This document shows, piece after piece, positions 1 through 9,016 of a DNA stretch of 64,000 bases. The DNA is from Streptococcus halotolerans (lineage in GTDB: Bacteria; Bacillota; Bacilli; Lactobacillales; Streptococcaceae): NCBI RefSeq assembly GCF_001598035.1, contig NZ_CP014835.1, positions 806,001-870,000 on the forward strand, in the 5' to 3' direction. The notes below the pieces were generated by a model. It saw nothing but the letters and a program-made list of their open reading frames with translations, searched no databases and had not been told where the DNA came from. Every line of letters starts with the position of its first letter. Position 1 is the first letter of the stretch. The translations under genes and the position numbers were made by a program.

Positions 1-710
1 GGCCAAAATAATATGAATAACCAGTAATTCCATTTTGCGCCGAATAAAATGAGCAAGGTCGACAATAAAAACTGGACTCTCTTATTGGAATTAATACACC
101 CATCAACAACCGTATTTATGACTAACATTAAGAATAACCCTACCGCTACAAATCCGGTAGAATCGTACGATAAGCTTGCGAAAGAATTAATTACTACTGG
201 ACTCAAAAAAACTAAACAAAAAAGAAGTTTCCCTTTTTTTACCTTTTTGATCACAAAATAAATAATCGTACTATTAACAATAGTTGATAAAAATCGAGCA
301 GTTGTTATCATAACTCCCATAGATGGATATATATGTTTCCCAAGAAAAAGTCCAATTCCTGGTACAAGATGCCCCCAAAATGTAAAGTCAAAGTATGACA
401 ATCTAATATTTCGTGGAACTTTGTCTTTTTCCACAAAACTGCCTCTATTAAAATAATAAGTTTCTAAGCGTGTTCCATTTTTATAGAATTCAGATTGTCT
501 AAACATTCCTGAATCAACTTTGTACTCATTATACTGTGAAGCATCTATAATCGAATCTGTAACCATCCCTGATACGGCTAAATGATATTGACCATCTGGC
601 TCATTAAAAAATGGCATGAAGAGACTAAAAATCGTCCCTAAAGTGATAGCTAAAGTTATATAAACCTTATGTAATTTTTTGTCTTTAAAGATATTAAATA
701 TCTTTTTCAT
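1..710 (-). CDS. DUF2142-type polytopic membrane protein (partial, C-terminus beyond window)
   Basis: The minus-strand frame is open from an ATG at 710 to the window edge, about 236 codons. I translated it by hand. It begins MKKIFNIFKDKK, then a hydrophobic segment ending in FFNEPDGQYHL, which resembles the conserved acidic NEPD motif after TM1 of DUF2142 proteins. Several further membrane segments follow. DUF2142 proteins are found in surface-polysaccharide loci and are suspected GT-C-like enzymes, but their function is unproven. It lies 15 bp after the preceding GT2 gene, so it is probably the next gene of the polysaccharide operon. The 70-codon plus-strand frame at 49-261 is antisense to it and is not a gene. 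Confidence 0.75.
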   Translation of the reverse strand, partial: MKKIFNIFKDKKLHKVYITLAITLGTIFSLFMPFFNEPDGQYHLAVSGMVTDSIIDASQYNEYKVDSGMFRQSEFYKNGTRLETYYFNRGSFVEKDKVPRNIRLSYFDFTFWGHLVPGIGLFLGKHIYPSMGVMITTARFLSTIVNSTIIYFVIKKVKKGKLLFCLVFLSPVVINSFASLSYDSTGFVAVGLFLMLVINTVVDGCINSNKRVQFLLSTLLILFGAKWNYWLFILFW

Positions 711-725
711 ATAAACTCCTACATA

Positions 726-1664
726 CTATTTTTTAAAAAGAAATACTATATCTCTCATCCGATTGGAAAAATTATCATAATATTTTTTTTGAGTCATCAC
801 TTGTTTGATTGTCCGTATCCAGTTTCTTTTTTCAGCGTTTTCTAATCTTTCCAGTGCAAAATTTAGATAAGCCTTTGCTAAATCACAATTTTTATGATTT
901 TTTTTTTCCAGAATTGCTAATAATATTTGATAGTAACTAGAGACATGAGTAAGGTCTTGCAAATGATGATTTCTAGAACTCTTAATATTCAACAGATTAC
1001 CGCTAGCATTTCCACCATGTCTTTTATGCAAACCAACAGGTTTATTGAGATTATAGCCACTTCCCAAAACCCCCGAAATTCCAGTCATTAAATTATCATG
1101 AGATAAAACATGATTATCTAGATAGTTGTCTATTACGAGATCTGCAAAATTTTTACGAATACAAAAAGTCCATCCCTGACGATAATTATGATAAGTCATA
1201 TCTTCTGGGTATTTCGAAATGACATTTTGAGCATCGTCAAACTGGAAATTTTGAGGAATTGTAGCATCCGAACCTATAGTTTCAACTTCAATATCACCAC
1301 TGAGAACCGTGATATTCTTATTTTTATCCATAGTATCGACTTGAGTTTTATTCTTATCTAAGTACCAAGTGTCATCTTGATCACTAAAAAAAAGATAATC
1401 AACATCCAAATGTCGTGAATCCCTGAGAAGTTCTCGGAAATTTAATCGCCAGTTTAGATTAGAGTTATTTTTATTGATAGTCCATCCATTTAAGTTATAT
1501 TTAGAGATATAATCGTTTACAACCTTAATCGTATCATCGGTTGAACAGTCGTCACGTATCAAAACGTAATCAGGCTTTAAGGTTTGTTGCCTAATAGAAT
1601 CAAGTTGTTCTGTAATAAACGACTGCCCATTATAAGTTGCCATTAGTACTGCTGTTTTTACCAT
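726..1664 (-). CDS. Family 2 glycosyltransferase (rhamnosyltransferase-like), paralogue A
   Basis: This is a 312-residue GT-A fold enzyme likely to add a sugar to the wall polysaccharide on the cytoplasmic face. The N-terminus reads MVKTAVLMATYNGQSF, followed by a DDCSTDD acidic patch and a FFSDQDDTW motif near residue 98 that supplies the DxD metal site. The frame is open to 1712, but I chose the ATG at 1664. It is preceded by AAGGAAA and gives the same N-terminus as the upstream paralogue. The gene starts 7 bp after that paralogue ends. The nucleotide-binding motif reads DDC where the sister has DDG. The sugar donor and acceptor cannot be read from the sequence. Confidence 0.85.
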   Translation of the reverse strand: MVKTAVLMATYNGQSFITEQLDSIRQQTLKPDYVLIRDDCSTDDTIKVVNDYISKYNLNGWTINKNNSNLNWRLNFRELLRDSRHLDVDYLFFSDQDDTWYLDKNKTQVDTMDKNKNITVLSGDIEVETIGSDATIPQNFQFDDAQNVISKYPEDMTYHNYRQGWTFCIRKNFADLVIDNYLDNHVLSHDNLMTGISGVLGSGYNLNKPVGLHKRHGGNASGNLLNIKSSRNHHLQDLTHVSSYYQILLAILEKKNHKNCDLAKAYLNFALERLENAEKRNWIRTIKQVMTQKKYYDNFSNRMRDIVFLFKK

Positions 1665-1671
1665 TTTTTCC

Positions 1672-2616
1672 TTACTTTTTAAATGAGAAAATAAAATCTC
1701 TGAGTAACGCACTTAAGTTATTGTACCGATAGAAATTTTTAAATATGAAGACTAAATTTTTTAATGTATTGTTTGCTTTAGCCACTTCATATCTGTTCTT
1801 ATAAAATGAAACGGTCTTCTTCAAATTTTGATCCATTTTGTTATTATAATCACCATATATATTATTAACCGTTTCATAAAATCTATAAAACACATACAAC
1901 CCCTCAATATGCTTTTCCTTAGTTGATTTTATATTAAAAATATACTTTGCATTTCCACTAGCATTATTTTCGTAACGTCTGTGAATTCCTACGCTAGTAT
2001 TCAAATTGGCTGCTTTACCTAATATTGCTGCTGCAATTGAAAAAAGGTTATCATGGGAAATATTATCACCCGATTGCCAATGTTTAAGGGCTGTATCAGA
2101 AAATGATTTTTTAAAACATAATGTCCATCCTGGCCTATATGTTTTATAAGAAAGTATTTTTGGATATATTGAAATTACCTTCGTTTTTTCAAATTGAAAT
2201 TGTTTAGGAACACTAGCATTAGTTGAAATAACATTAATATCAATATCACCACTCAATACGCTAATATCAGGATTTGCTATCATTTCAGAAATTTGTTTCT
2301 CATTCTTATCCAAATACCATACGTCATCCTGGTCGCTAAAGAAAAGATAATCCACATCTAAATTTTTAGCATCCTCAAGTAGCTGTCTAAAATTGAGTCT
2401 CCACCCTAAATTTTTTTCATTTCTAATAATTTTCCAATTATGAAGTTGATGCTTCTTAATATAATTTTCAATCGTTTCGAGCGTATTATCGGTTGATCCG
2501 TCATCTCGTATCAATACATAATCAGGTGCTAATGTCTGCTGACGAATTGAATCTAATTGGTCTGTAATAAAGGATTGTCCATTAAAAGTAGCCATTAACA
2601 CTGCCGTTTTTACCAT
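1672..2616 (-). CDS. Family 2 glycosyltransferase (rhamnosyltransferase-like), paralogue B
   Basis: This 314-residue GT2 enzyme is clearly homologous over its whole length to the next gene, so the pair looks like a tandem duplication that has since diverged. It has the MVKTAVLMATFNGQSF N-terminus, DDGSTDN, and FFSDQDDVW as the DxD-type metal site. A conserved LSHDNL/ISHDNL segment is shared by the two copies. The ATG at 2616 follows a GAGG ribosome site that overlaps the 3' end of the epimerase gene (gap 3 bp), which suggests translational coupling. Its likely role is a glycosyl transfer in assembly of the group polysaccharide. Donor specificity is unknown. Confidence 0.87.
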   Translation of the reverse strand: MVKTAVLMATFNGQSFITDQLDSIRQQTLAPDYVLIRDDGSTDNTLETIENYIKKHQLHNWKIIRNEKNLGWRLNFRQLLEDAKNLDVDYLFFSDQDDVWYLDKNEKQISEMIANPDISVLSGDIDINVISTNASVPKQFQFEKTKVISIYPKILSYKTYRPGWTLCFKKSFSDTALKHWQSGDNISHDNLFSIAAAILGKAANLNTSVGIHRRYENNASGNAKYIFNIKSTKEKHIEGLYVFYRFYETVNNIYGDYNNKMDQNLKKTVSFYKNRYEVAKANNTLKNLVFIFKNFYRYNNLSALLRDFIFSFKK

Positions 2617-2619
2617 GAT

Positions 2620-3675
2620 TTATGCCTCAAAACTTTCAATTGTTTTTTTTATTCCCACTTCTAGTGAAACGTCTTTTTTCCATCCTAATAACTCTAACTT
2701 GCTAGTATCAAGTTTTGTACGTCCCATTTTACTGTACCCCTTGCCTATTTCCTTTGGAATATCGAAAACGAGATTTAGATGGCGTTCTGGAAAATAGCTT
2801 AATAATAATTGTGCCAGATCACGTATCATTATTGGAGATTCTTCGTTTGCAATATTATAAGCTTGTCCATTGTCACCATTCAAAAGAACTGTGAATAATC
2901 CTGTAATGGCATCTGATAGATAGCAAAAAGCTCTTTCTGCACTTCCGTCGCTTTTCAATACTATGTCTTCACGTCTTACAACATTATTTAATAAGTCGCT
3001 CATAATACGGCCGTCGTTAACCAGTTCCATTCCTGGTCCGTAAGAATGAGCCAATCTGGCAATTGTAAATGGAATGCCAAATTGATCATAATATGACTGC
3101 ATCATTGTTTCAGCCATACGCTTGCTTTCAGGATAACAAGCTCTGCTTTCCAAAATGTCAAAGGCCCCGTATGCTTGCTCATCAATATTGTCTTCTATGG
3201 ATTTTCCATAAATTTCCCTTGTTGATAAAAATAAGAAATTTGTTACATTCTTATCCTTGGCAAACTCTAACAAGTTCATCGTTCCAATAGTATTCGCTTT
3301 AATGATACCAACTGGGTCATTAAGGATAAATCTAGGACTGGCATTGCTGGCAGCATGAACAATATAATCGACAGGACCATCGTAAGCAAAAGGATTGTTA
3401 ACATCATATTCTATGAGTTCAAAATGGTAATGACCTTCAAGTCCCAAAAAGCGTTCTTTAGCTTTTTTTAAATTACGTGCAGTTGCTAAAATAGTAATAT
3501 CTGCATCATAGTATTCGTTTAAATAGGCAAGTACATAGACCATATATGTAGCCAACATCCCATTAACACCAGTTATTAAAACTGTTTTACCATAAAGTTT
3601 TTGCCACTCAATATAGGTAGCTGCTGTTATTTGCTGCATGTCACTTTGAACAATCTTATTACTATAATTAATCAT
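2620..3675 (-). CDS. NAD-dependent epimerase/dehydratase (extended SDR)
   Basis: The product is 351 residues with a Rossmann nucleotide site TGVNGMLATYM near residue 35 and an SDR catalytic pair in YPESK. A STREIYG segment corresponds to the Ser/Thr of the active site. Family members modify nucleotide-linked sugars. Its position directly before an IspD/TarI-like cytidylyltransferase and LicD (2-bp gaps) suggests that it makes, or modifies, the sugar or polyol later activated with CTP. Some such clusters use a TarJ-type alcohol dehydrogenase here, so an SDR in that place is notable. The substrate is inferred only from context. Confidence 0.85.
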   Translation of the reverse strand: MINYSNKIVQSDMQQITAATYIEWQKLYGKTVLITGVNGMLATYMVYVLAYLNEYYDADITILATARNLKKAKERFLGLEGHYHFELIEYDVNNPFAYDGPVDYIVHAASNASPRFILNDPVGIIKANTIGTMNLLEFAKDKNVTNFLFLSTREIYGKSIEDNIDEQAYGAFDILESRACYPESKRMAETMMQSYYDQFGIPFTIARLAHSYGPGMELVNDGRIMSDLLNNVVRREDIVLKSDGSAERAFCYLSDAITGLFTVLLNGDNGQAYNIANEESPIMIRDLAQLLLSYFPERHLNLVFDIPKEIGKGYSKMGRTKLDTSKLELLGWKKDVSLEVGIKKTIESFEA

Positions 3676-3677
3676 AT

Positions 3678-4400
3678 CTAAATTCCAAATATTTGAGCAT
3701 TTTCTCGAGCATCAAAGAGAGCTTTAAAGGTATAAAAGTCGTCTGGGGTCGTAATTTTAATATTTTCATAAGGACCTTCTACAATCGTCAAAGGCTTTTG
3801 GTACATCCCCATTAATGTACTAGAATCAATTGCATCTACAATTCCCTTAGAAATAGCATCACGTTCTACTTCTAAAATATCTTTCAAATAAAAACTCTGA
3901 GGCGCTTTAGCAATATAAGATCTTGTCCGATCGACAACTTCATCGATAAATCGATCTTCATTAATTAAAACAACCGTTTCTTTGGCAGCAACCGATGTAA
4001 TAGCTGAGCCAGTCTCCTTAACGGTTTGAACGTTTAATTCCAGTGTTTCAACATTAATTAACGGACGAACGCCATCATGTATCAACACAATATCTTCATC
4101 ACTCGTCGCTATTTTTTCCGCCGCTTCTAAGCCATTGAAAATAGATAGTTGCCCAGTTTTCCCCCCTGGAACAATTGCTCTAACTTTTTTTAAATTAAAC
4201 TTAGGGATTAGGGTCTCCATATAATCCAGCCAGTCACTGACACAAACCACTATTGTGGCATCGATTGCGGAGCACTGCTCAAATATTTCCAAGGTATGAA
4301 CAATAATAGGCTTCCCATGTACCTCTAAAAATTGCTTAGGTTTGCCTTTTGAGCGCATACGGGTACCAACACCTCCAGCAAAAATAACACCAATATTCAT
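3678..4400 (-). CDS. IspD/TarI-family polyol-phosphate cytidylyltransferase
   Basis: This 240-residue enzyme has the cytidylyltransferase signature FAGGVGTRM with PKQF (residues about 8-24), GGKTGQ, IHDGVRPL and APQSFY. Streptococci make isoprenoids by the mevalonate route, so a true IspD is not expected. Proteins of this type normally make CDP-ribitol or a similar CDP-polyol for teichoic acid or capsule. The LicD gene immediately upstream (gap 2 bp) would use such a donor. The frame is open to 4424, but the ATG at 4400 has a strong GGAAGGAGG site eight bases upstream, inside the end of licD. The exact polyol (ribitol, glucitol, other) cannot be read. Confidence 0.85.
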   Translation of the reverse strand: MNIGVIFAGGVGTRMRSKGKPKQFLEVHGKPIIVHTLEIFEQCSAIDATIVVCVSDWLDYMETLIPKFNLKKVRAIVPGGKTGQLSIFNGLEAAEKIATSDEDIVLIHDGVRPLINVETLELNVQTVKETGSAITSVAAKETVVLINEDRFIDEVVDRTRSYIAKAPQSFYLKDILEVERDAISKGIVDAIDSSTLMGMYQKPLTIVEGPYENIKITTPDDFYTFKALFDARENAQIFGI

Positions 4401-4402
4401 CG

Positions 4403-5227
4403 TTAGTCCTCCTTCCAATACCATGTGTAATAATCATGACTTCGACGTTTACTCTCAGGTGGAAGTTCCATATACGAACTTCCGTAGAGATGATTTAAAT
4501 AAGCATGATGATTTTTTATTTTACGAGTTATCAGATGTTCAAATTCAACATCTTCAAATTCATCGAATATTTCCTTAGGAAAATACTCTTTCAAACGGTA
4601 TCTGGAATCTATGAAACCAACATAAGGGGCATCCGAACCATTATATTTCTGCATAACCTTATCCGTCTTTATAGCTACTTCTTTTGTTTTCCCACGATAT
4701 TTTAAAAATCGTGGAAAACGTAAAAACAGTCGAGCAAAAGCAAATAATGCATTTGAACCACTGGCATATTCTGGAAAAGAAGTACTAATTAAATTTTCTG
4801 TTGAAGAGTGAACTTCTTTAAAAAATTTTGCTCGTTCTTCTGGTGATTCCGGCGTTTGATCCATTGGAAAAATATCTATGAATAATCCCGTCCATGGATG
4901 CATCTTATCTGTTTTACTTTGCATTATCGTTTTGGTGCTATAAAATTTTGCAAAAGGCAATAAAGCTTTTTCTGTTGAATAATGTAACAGTTTATAGTCA
5001 GGATTATCATCATTTATCAGAGCAGAAATCAATTTCTCATACTGACTTCTTTCGAGCATAATATCAATATCATCATCCCAAGGAATAAAGCCCTTATGAC
5101 GAATTGCTCCAAGGAGACTCCCTCCCCCCAATGAATACTCAATATTATTTTTTCTAGCGAAATCATCTAAGTAGTCCATCATATCTAGCTGAACTTTCCT
5201 GATTTCCTCATTTGTCATTTTTTTCAT
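4403..5227 (-). CDS. LicD-family phosphotransferase
   Basis: This 274-residue protein carries the LicD signature GGGSLLGAIRHKGFIPWDDD near residues 34-53, followed by IDIML. LicD proteins move a phospho-substituent (phosphocholine, ribitol-5-phosphate or another polyol-phosphate) from a CDP-linked donor to a glycan. Next to a TarI-like cytidylyltransferase, polyol-phosphate transfer is the simplest reading, and phosphocholine is less likely because no licABC genes are visible. The ATG at 5227 has only a weak AGGGT site, and an alternative ATG lies three codons further in. It is probably cotranscribed with both neighbours. Confidence 0.85.
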   Translation of the reverse strand: MKKMTNEEIRKVQLDMMDYLDDFARKNNIEYSLGGGSLLGAIRHKGFIPWDDDIDIMLERSQYEKLISALINDDNPDYKLLHYSTEKALLPFAKFYSTKTIMQSKTDKMHPWTGLFIDIFPMDQTPESPEERAKFFKEVHSSTENLISTSFPEYASGSNALFAFARLFLRFPRFLKYRGKTKEVAIKTDKVMQKYNGSDAPYVGFIDSRYRLKEYFPKEIFDEFEDVEFEHLITRKIKNHHAYLNHLYGSSYMELPPESKRRSHDYYTWYWKED

Positions 5228-5243
5228 TCTATACCCTAACTAT

Positions 5244-7007
5244 TTATTTTATTTTCAATAAAAGTGTTAATATTGTTGATGCAATTAAAACAATTATTGA
5301 AATGCCAAGAACAGTCATCACATATGGATTTGGTATTCTGTTTACCTTTTTATTTTTAGGATTCAAAGAAAGTGCATTATACTCATTTTCATTGTATTCC
5401 ATACCCAAAATATCTCCATTTATTTGATAATTCGAAAATTGAGCTTTTTTTTCGCTTTCTTCACTTACTTTAAAAATGATTGGTTGAATTTTTAATTTAT
5501 AATTGTCAGGGACTCCTACTTGATATAAAACATACTTATAATAACTCGATAAACCATTTATGGAAAATAATGACTTAAACATTTTCTTTTGCTTCTTTGC
5601 ATTGAAATCCCAAACTGATGTATCAAGTTCAAAAGATTGTTTCTGACCATCAATATAGTAATTATTATTCCCCTTAATCACCATACTCTCTTTCTTAGAA
5701 GTAATTAATCTTTCATTGAATTTGACACTTTGTTTTATCCATTTTGGTTTTCCGTTATTAGCCCCACTATATACGTAAAAATTGTTATGTTTATCGATTT
5801 TACCTAAAACATATTTTCCACCAGTGGTCAAAGTATTGTTATGCGAGTCGTACATGGCAAAATTAATGTTATAACTAGATAATTGAGGAGTTTCGTAAAA
5901 TTTTTTGCCATCGTTTACAAAAATTCCTTGTTGTAATTTGGAATTGAACACATCATAAGTTTCGCTGAAAACTTCAGTTCTAGTATCATTTGATATCTGA
6001 GTTTTTATTTGATATTGAGCTTTTGCAGTAACATGCCCTTTTATTTCTAGGTAATCATGACTTCTACCGGTCAAATCAACTTTTAATCTATAAATTGACT
6101 GAAGTTTTGACAATTTTTTAGCAATTTCAACCAATCGGTCGCTTTTCCTATCTTCCTCGTCGATTTTGTAATCAAGAATATTGTCAACAACATTTAATGA
6201 TGTCCCACCAGTTAATTTTCCTCTTTCTCCTTTTTGAACTGGATTAATCTGGTAACTTTGTTCATAAGGATAGTTAATTGACTCAATTACAAAGTTAGGT
6301 GAAACATCTATATACATTGTATCTAAATGTTTTATAGGAATTTTATAGGTCACTGTTTGACCGTAGTCAACAGATAGGCCATCAACAGTGGTCGAACTCT
6401 TATGATCAGAAGTAAGTGTAATACCTGAGAGTTTCTGCGTATTGCCCATGTATACATCTTGATTCTTATTAATGTCTTTTATGATGATATCTTTAGGATC
6501 AACCGATGATACGAATACTGTCACCCCCTCTTGAATCTTACCTATTGATAAACCTTTTTTATTGGTAAATTTATACTTCTTATTCTCGGGATTTCTTAAG
6601 ATTACCTGAGGTCCAAATTCATTGATGTAGTCTAGAAAATCTAGATTATTTTTATAAAGTTCTGCGATAACAAAAAAAGCTTCTTCCTTTGTTAAAGATA
6701 TATTTTTTCCGAAGGCTATTTTGTCATTAATAATAACTTTATGCCCCTTAACTGTATAATTTGCTTTTAACTTTGAAATCGAAAAATGCTCAAAGTCAGA
6801 TTTGGTGAACTTTCCAGTAGTTAATTTTTTTTGAACCAAATCATAGTTTTTAGCAACTACTTGAACGCTATAAATAGGATTATTATTATAAAGATAATGA
6901 ACTTTTACATCGTAATTTGTATTTTCGTCTGCGAAAACATTTTCCGAACTACCAACGACTACTAAAAAAAATAAAAATGATAGACAAATAAAGAAGTATC
7001 TTTTCAT
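5244..7007 (-). CDS. Unrecognised secreted, C-terminally membrane-anchored protein
   Basis: I do not recognise a family. The 587-residue product has a signal peptide (about residues 1-27, hydrophobic FFICLSFLFFLVVVG, possible cleavage near VFADEN). A long polar, Lys/Asn/Tyr-rich extracellular part without cysteines follows. One transmembrane helix lies at about 562-584, ending LLLKIK. There is no LPXTG motif and no catalytic motif I can name. It starts in a TAATG overlap with the DUF2304 gene and ends 16 bp before licD, so it is embedded in the polysaccharide operon. It may be an accessory factor on the outer face for side-chain addition or polymer assembly. That role is inference from position only. 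Confidence 0.8.
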   Translation of the reverse strand: MKRYFFICLSFLFFLVVVGSSENVFADENTNYDVKVHYLYNNNPIYSVQVVAKNYDLVQKKLTTGKFTKSDFEHFSISKLKANYTVKGHKVIINDKIAFGKNISLTKEEAFFVIAELYKNNLDFLDYINEFGPQVILRNPENKKYKFTNKKGLSIGKIQEGVTVFVSSVDPKDIIIKDINKNQDVYMGNTQKLSGITLTSDHKSSTTVDGLSVDYGQTVTYKIPIKHLDTMYIDVSPNFVIESINYPYEQSYQINPVQKGERGKLTGGTSLNVVDNILDYKIDEEDRKSDRLVEIAKKLSKLQSIYRLKVDLTGRSHDYLEIKGHVTAKAQYQIKTQISNDTRTEVFSETYDVFNSKLQQGIFVNDGKKFYETPQLSSYNINFAMYDSHNNTLTTGGKYVLGKIDKHNNFYVYSGANNGKPKWIKQSVKFNERLITSKKESMVIKGNNNYYIDGQKQSFELDTSVWDFNAKKQKKMFKSLFSINGLSSYYKYVLYQVGVPDNYKLKIQPIIFKVSEESEKKAQFSNYQINGDILGMEYNENEYNALSLNPKNKKVNRIPNPYVMTVLGISIIVLIASTILTLLLKIK

Positions 7008-7351
7008 TATTCTTTATCCTCAATTTCTTTCTTCATCAATGATATTTCCTGTATCAATTCTTTAATTTGATTATCTTTCTTGGTATTACTTGACGTATTT
7101 ACTAGTTCTAAGAAAAAAACAAATAAAATTGAACCAAAGAGTAAGAAGTTCATCGTTAATTCAAAACCAGCTTTATGCGCCACAAACGAAACTACTTGAG
7201 GAAATAAACTGATAAAAATAATTGTCAGACCAACAAAGATCCATGGAGCCGCCCGTCTTATTGAAAAAGCATTTTTATTGACCATTCTAATGATGAAATA
7301 AAAAATCATTAAGGCCAATATAAACATTTCTACTTGTAAAAATAATGACAT
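7007..7351 (-). CDS. DUF2304 small membrane protein, GacJ-like
   Basis: This 114-residue protein has three hydrophobic helices (about 6-24, 35-52, 67-83) and a charged, probably coiled-coil, tail. DUF2304 proteins are encoded beside GT2 enzymes that make undecaprenyl-linked sugars. In group A Streptococcus, GacJ binds and stimulates GacI. Here it overlaps the upstream GT2 gene and the downstream gene by TAATG junctions at both ends, so stoichiometric translation is likely. Homology to GacJ is by family and context. I cannot measure identity. Confidence 0.8.
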   Translation of the reverse strand: MSLFLQVEMFILALMIFYFIIRMVNKNAFSIRRAAPWIFVGLTIIFISLFPQVVSFVAHKAGFELTMNFLLFGSILFVFFLELVNTSSNTKKDNQIKELIQEISLMKKEIEDKE

Positions 7352-8076
7352 TAATCTCTCTCCTTCATAAGACCTGCAATGAAGATTGACAACAAGACAT
7401 CTAGCATGTAAGTTACAATTTTAAATGCCTTGATACTTGATGTTCCCTCTAAACGTTCAAACATATTAGCATGCGTCTCTTTGACACGAAACCCTTTTTT
7501 AATAATACGGGCCAAAGACTCAGGCTCTGGGTAGGCTACTGGATAATGTTTAGACAAGTAAGCTATTACTGGTGCAGAAGCTGCCCGGTACCCGCTCGTT
7601 GTATCATAAATCTTTTTCCCTGTCATCAACTTAATAGCTTTTGAAATTAGTTTTATCCCCATGCGTCTTGCAGCCGTCGTTTGAAAATTATCTATTGATT
7701 TATCAACAAAGCGTGAACCAATGGTAAAATCAGCATCACCCTTTAAAACAGGCCCAACAACATTTTCAATACTAGTTATATCATGCTGACCATCTCCATC
7801 AAACTGAACAGCAACATCATAATTGTTTCTCACAGCATAAATATAGCCTGTTTGAACGCAACCACCTATTCCTAAATTTTGAACTAAATCAACATGATTA
7901 AACTGCAACTGATCAAGAATTTTAGGAGTTGAATCCTTTGAACCATCATTTACAACCAAATAATCTAGTTGAAAAGGTAATTTTTTTGATTCACGATAAT
8001 CAATAATACTTTTAACTGTTTTTTCAATATTCCCCTCCTCATTATAAGCAGGGATAATCATCAATACTTTTTTCAT
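7351..8076 (-). CDS. GT2 polyprenyl-phosphate sugar transferase, GacI-like
   Basis: This 241-residue GT2 enzyme belongs to the DPM1/GtrB group: IIPAYNEEGNI at the start, VVNDGSKDST, and the DGDGQHD metal site near residue 95. In the GacI/GacJ system the enzyme makes GlcNAc-phosphate-undecaprenol for the rhamnan side chain, and the adjacent DUF2304 gene supports the same arrangement. It has no large C-terminal membrane domain, which suits reliance on the DUF2304 partner. The ATG at 8076 lies 35 bp inside the upstream gene and has no clear ribosome site, so translational coupling is likely. Confidence 0.82.
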   Translation of the reverse strand: MKKVLMIIPAYNEEGNIEKTVKSIIDYRESKKLPFQLDYLVVNDGSKDSTPKILDQLQFNHVDLVQNLGIGGCVQTGYIYAVRNNYDVAVQFDGDGQHDITSIENVVGPVLKGDADFTIGSRFVDKSIDNFQTTAARRMGIKLISKAIKLMTGKKIYDTTSGYRAASAPVIAYLSKHYPVAYPEPESLARIIKKGFRVKETHANMFERLEGTSSIKAFKIVTYMLDVLLSIFIAGLMKERD

Positions 8077-9016
8077 TTTTTTTATTATACCAATTCGTTA
8101 CTATTAAAATTTTAAATACTATTTTATGTTTCAGTTGGTTCTTACTATAACCATGGATAGCTAATCTTTTGCATCTTTCGAAAATCGATTGCTGGTCAAT
8201 ATCATAGAAATGTTCAATTAACAATCGATCTCTCAGAGCTAAATCCTTTCCGAACAAGTCTAAAATTGTCATAGCCTGCTTTTGTGAATCATGAATTAAT
8301 TGCCAGTACTTTGTAAATATAGCCTTTGGACCTAAACGAAGAAGCTTAAACTTCTTATCTTCCGTCCTCGCCCCCAGCACATTAGCTTCATGCTGGCGAT
8401 AGAGTTGTGTGGCTTGATCTATATAAACAAGCTTTCCCAGAGATGCGGCCAATAGAGCCAGATACCAATCATGCATAAGCAGATTTTCGTAAACCTGCCA
8501 TTTATCAGCTAAGGCTTTATTAATCATCATGGTGCCACCGGTTACTGTATTTTCGGTTAATTCCTGCACTAATTCGGTATTGGCATGGTGGGATTGAGCT
8601 TTAATCATACTTTCCTGAAGAATCTGTAAATCTTCATTGACTACTCGTAAATCCGTATAAACTAACAACGGTCGTTCTAGAACTTCTTGTTGTGCTCTCT
8701 TTAAGGTAATCTCCAGTTTTTCAGGTAACCAAACATCATCCTGGTCGCTAAAGAAATAATAATCCGCGGATTCATATTTAACCAAATGATAAAAACTCTT
8801 AATAACGCCGTAGTTCTCATTTTGACCATCATTTATAAAACGGATTCTGTCATCTTTCTCAGCTATTTCCCTAATGATAGAGGTTGTGTTATCTTTAGAA
8901 CCATCATCACGGATTAAGAGATTCCAATCTTTAAAGGTCTGCGCCTGAATACTTTTTATTTGATCAGCTAAATATTTTTCCCCATTGTAGGTGGACATGA
9001 CAATATTAACTTTCAT
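8042..9016 (-). CDS. GT2 rhamnosyltransferase, RgpB/GacC-like
   Basis: The 324-residue product starts MKVNIVMSTYNGEKYLADQI and has RDDGSKDNT and FFSDQDDVW (DxD site near residue 93). Placement directly after the gacB-like gene matches the order gacB-gacC (rgpA-rgpB) in streptococcal rhamnan loci, where this enzyme extends the rhamnose chain on the lipid-linked primer. It overlaps the gacB-like gene by 11 bp and the next GT2 gene by 35 bp. The last residues (about 305-324) are highly polar and lie in the overlapped region, which may reflect shifting of the gene end during rearrangement. Confidence 0.83.
   Translation of the reverse strand: MKVNIVMSTYNGEKYLADQIKSIQAQTFKDWNLLIRDDGSKDNTTSIIREIAEKDDRIRFINDGQNENYGVIKSFYHLVKYESADYYFFSDQDDVWLPEKLEITLKRAQQEVLERPLLVYTDLRVVNEDLQILQESMIKAQSHHANTELVQELTENTVTGGTMMINKALADKWQVYENLLMHDWYLALLAASLGKLVYIDQATQLYRQHEANVLGARTEDKKFKLLRLGPKAIFTKYWQLIHDSQKQAMTILDLFGKDLALRDRLLIEHFYDIDQQSIFERCKRLAIHGYSKNQLKHKIVFKILIVTNWYNKKNEKSIDDYPCL

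Noticed and set aside
49..261. Plus-strand 70-codon frame at the window start
   Set aside because: It is antisense to the DUF2142-type gene, which has a clear start at 710 and membrane segments.
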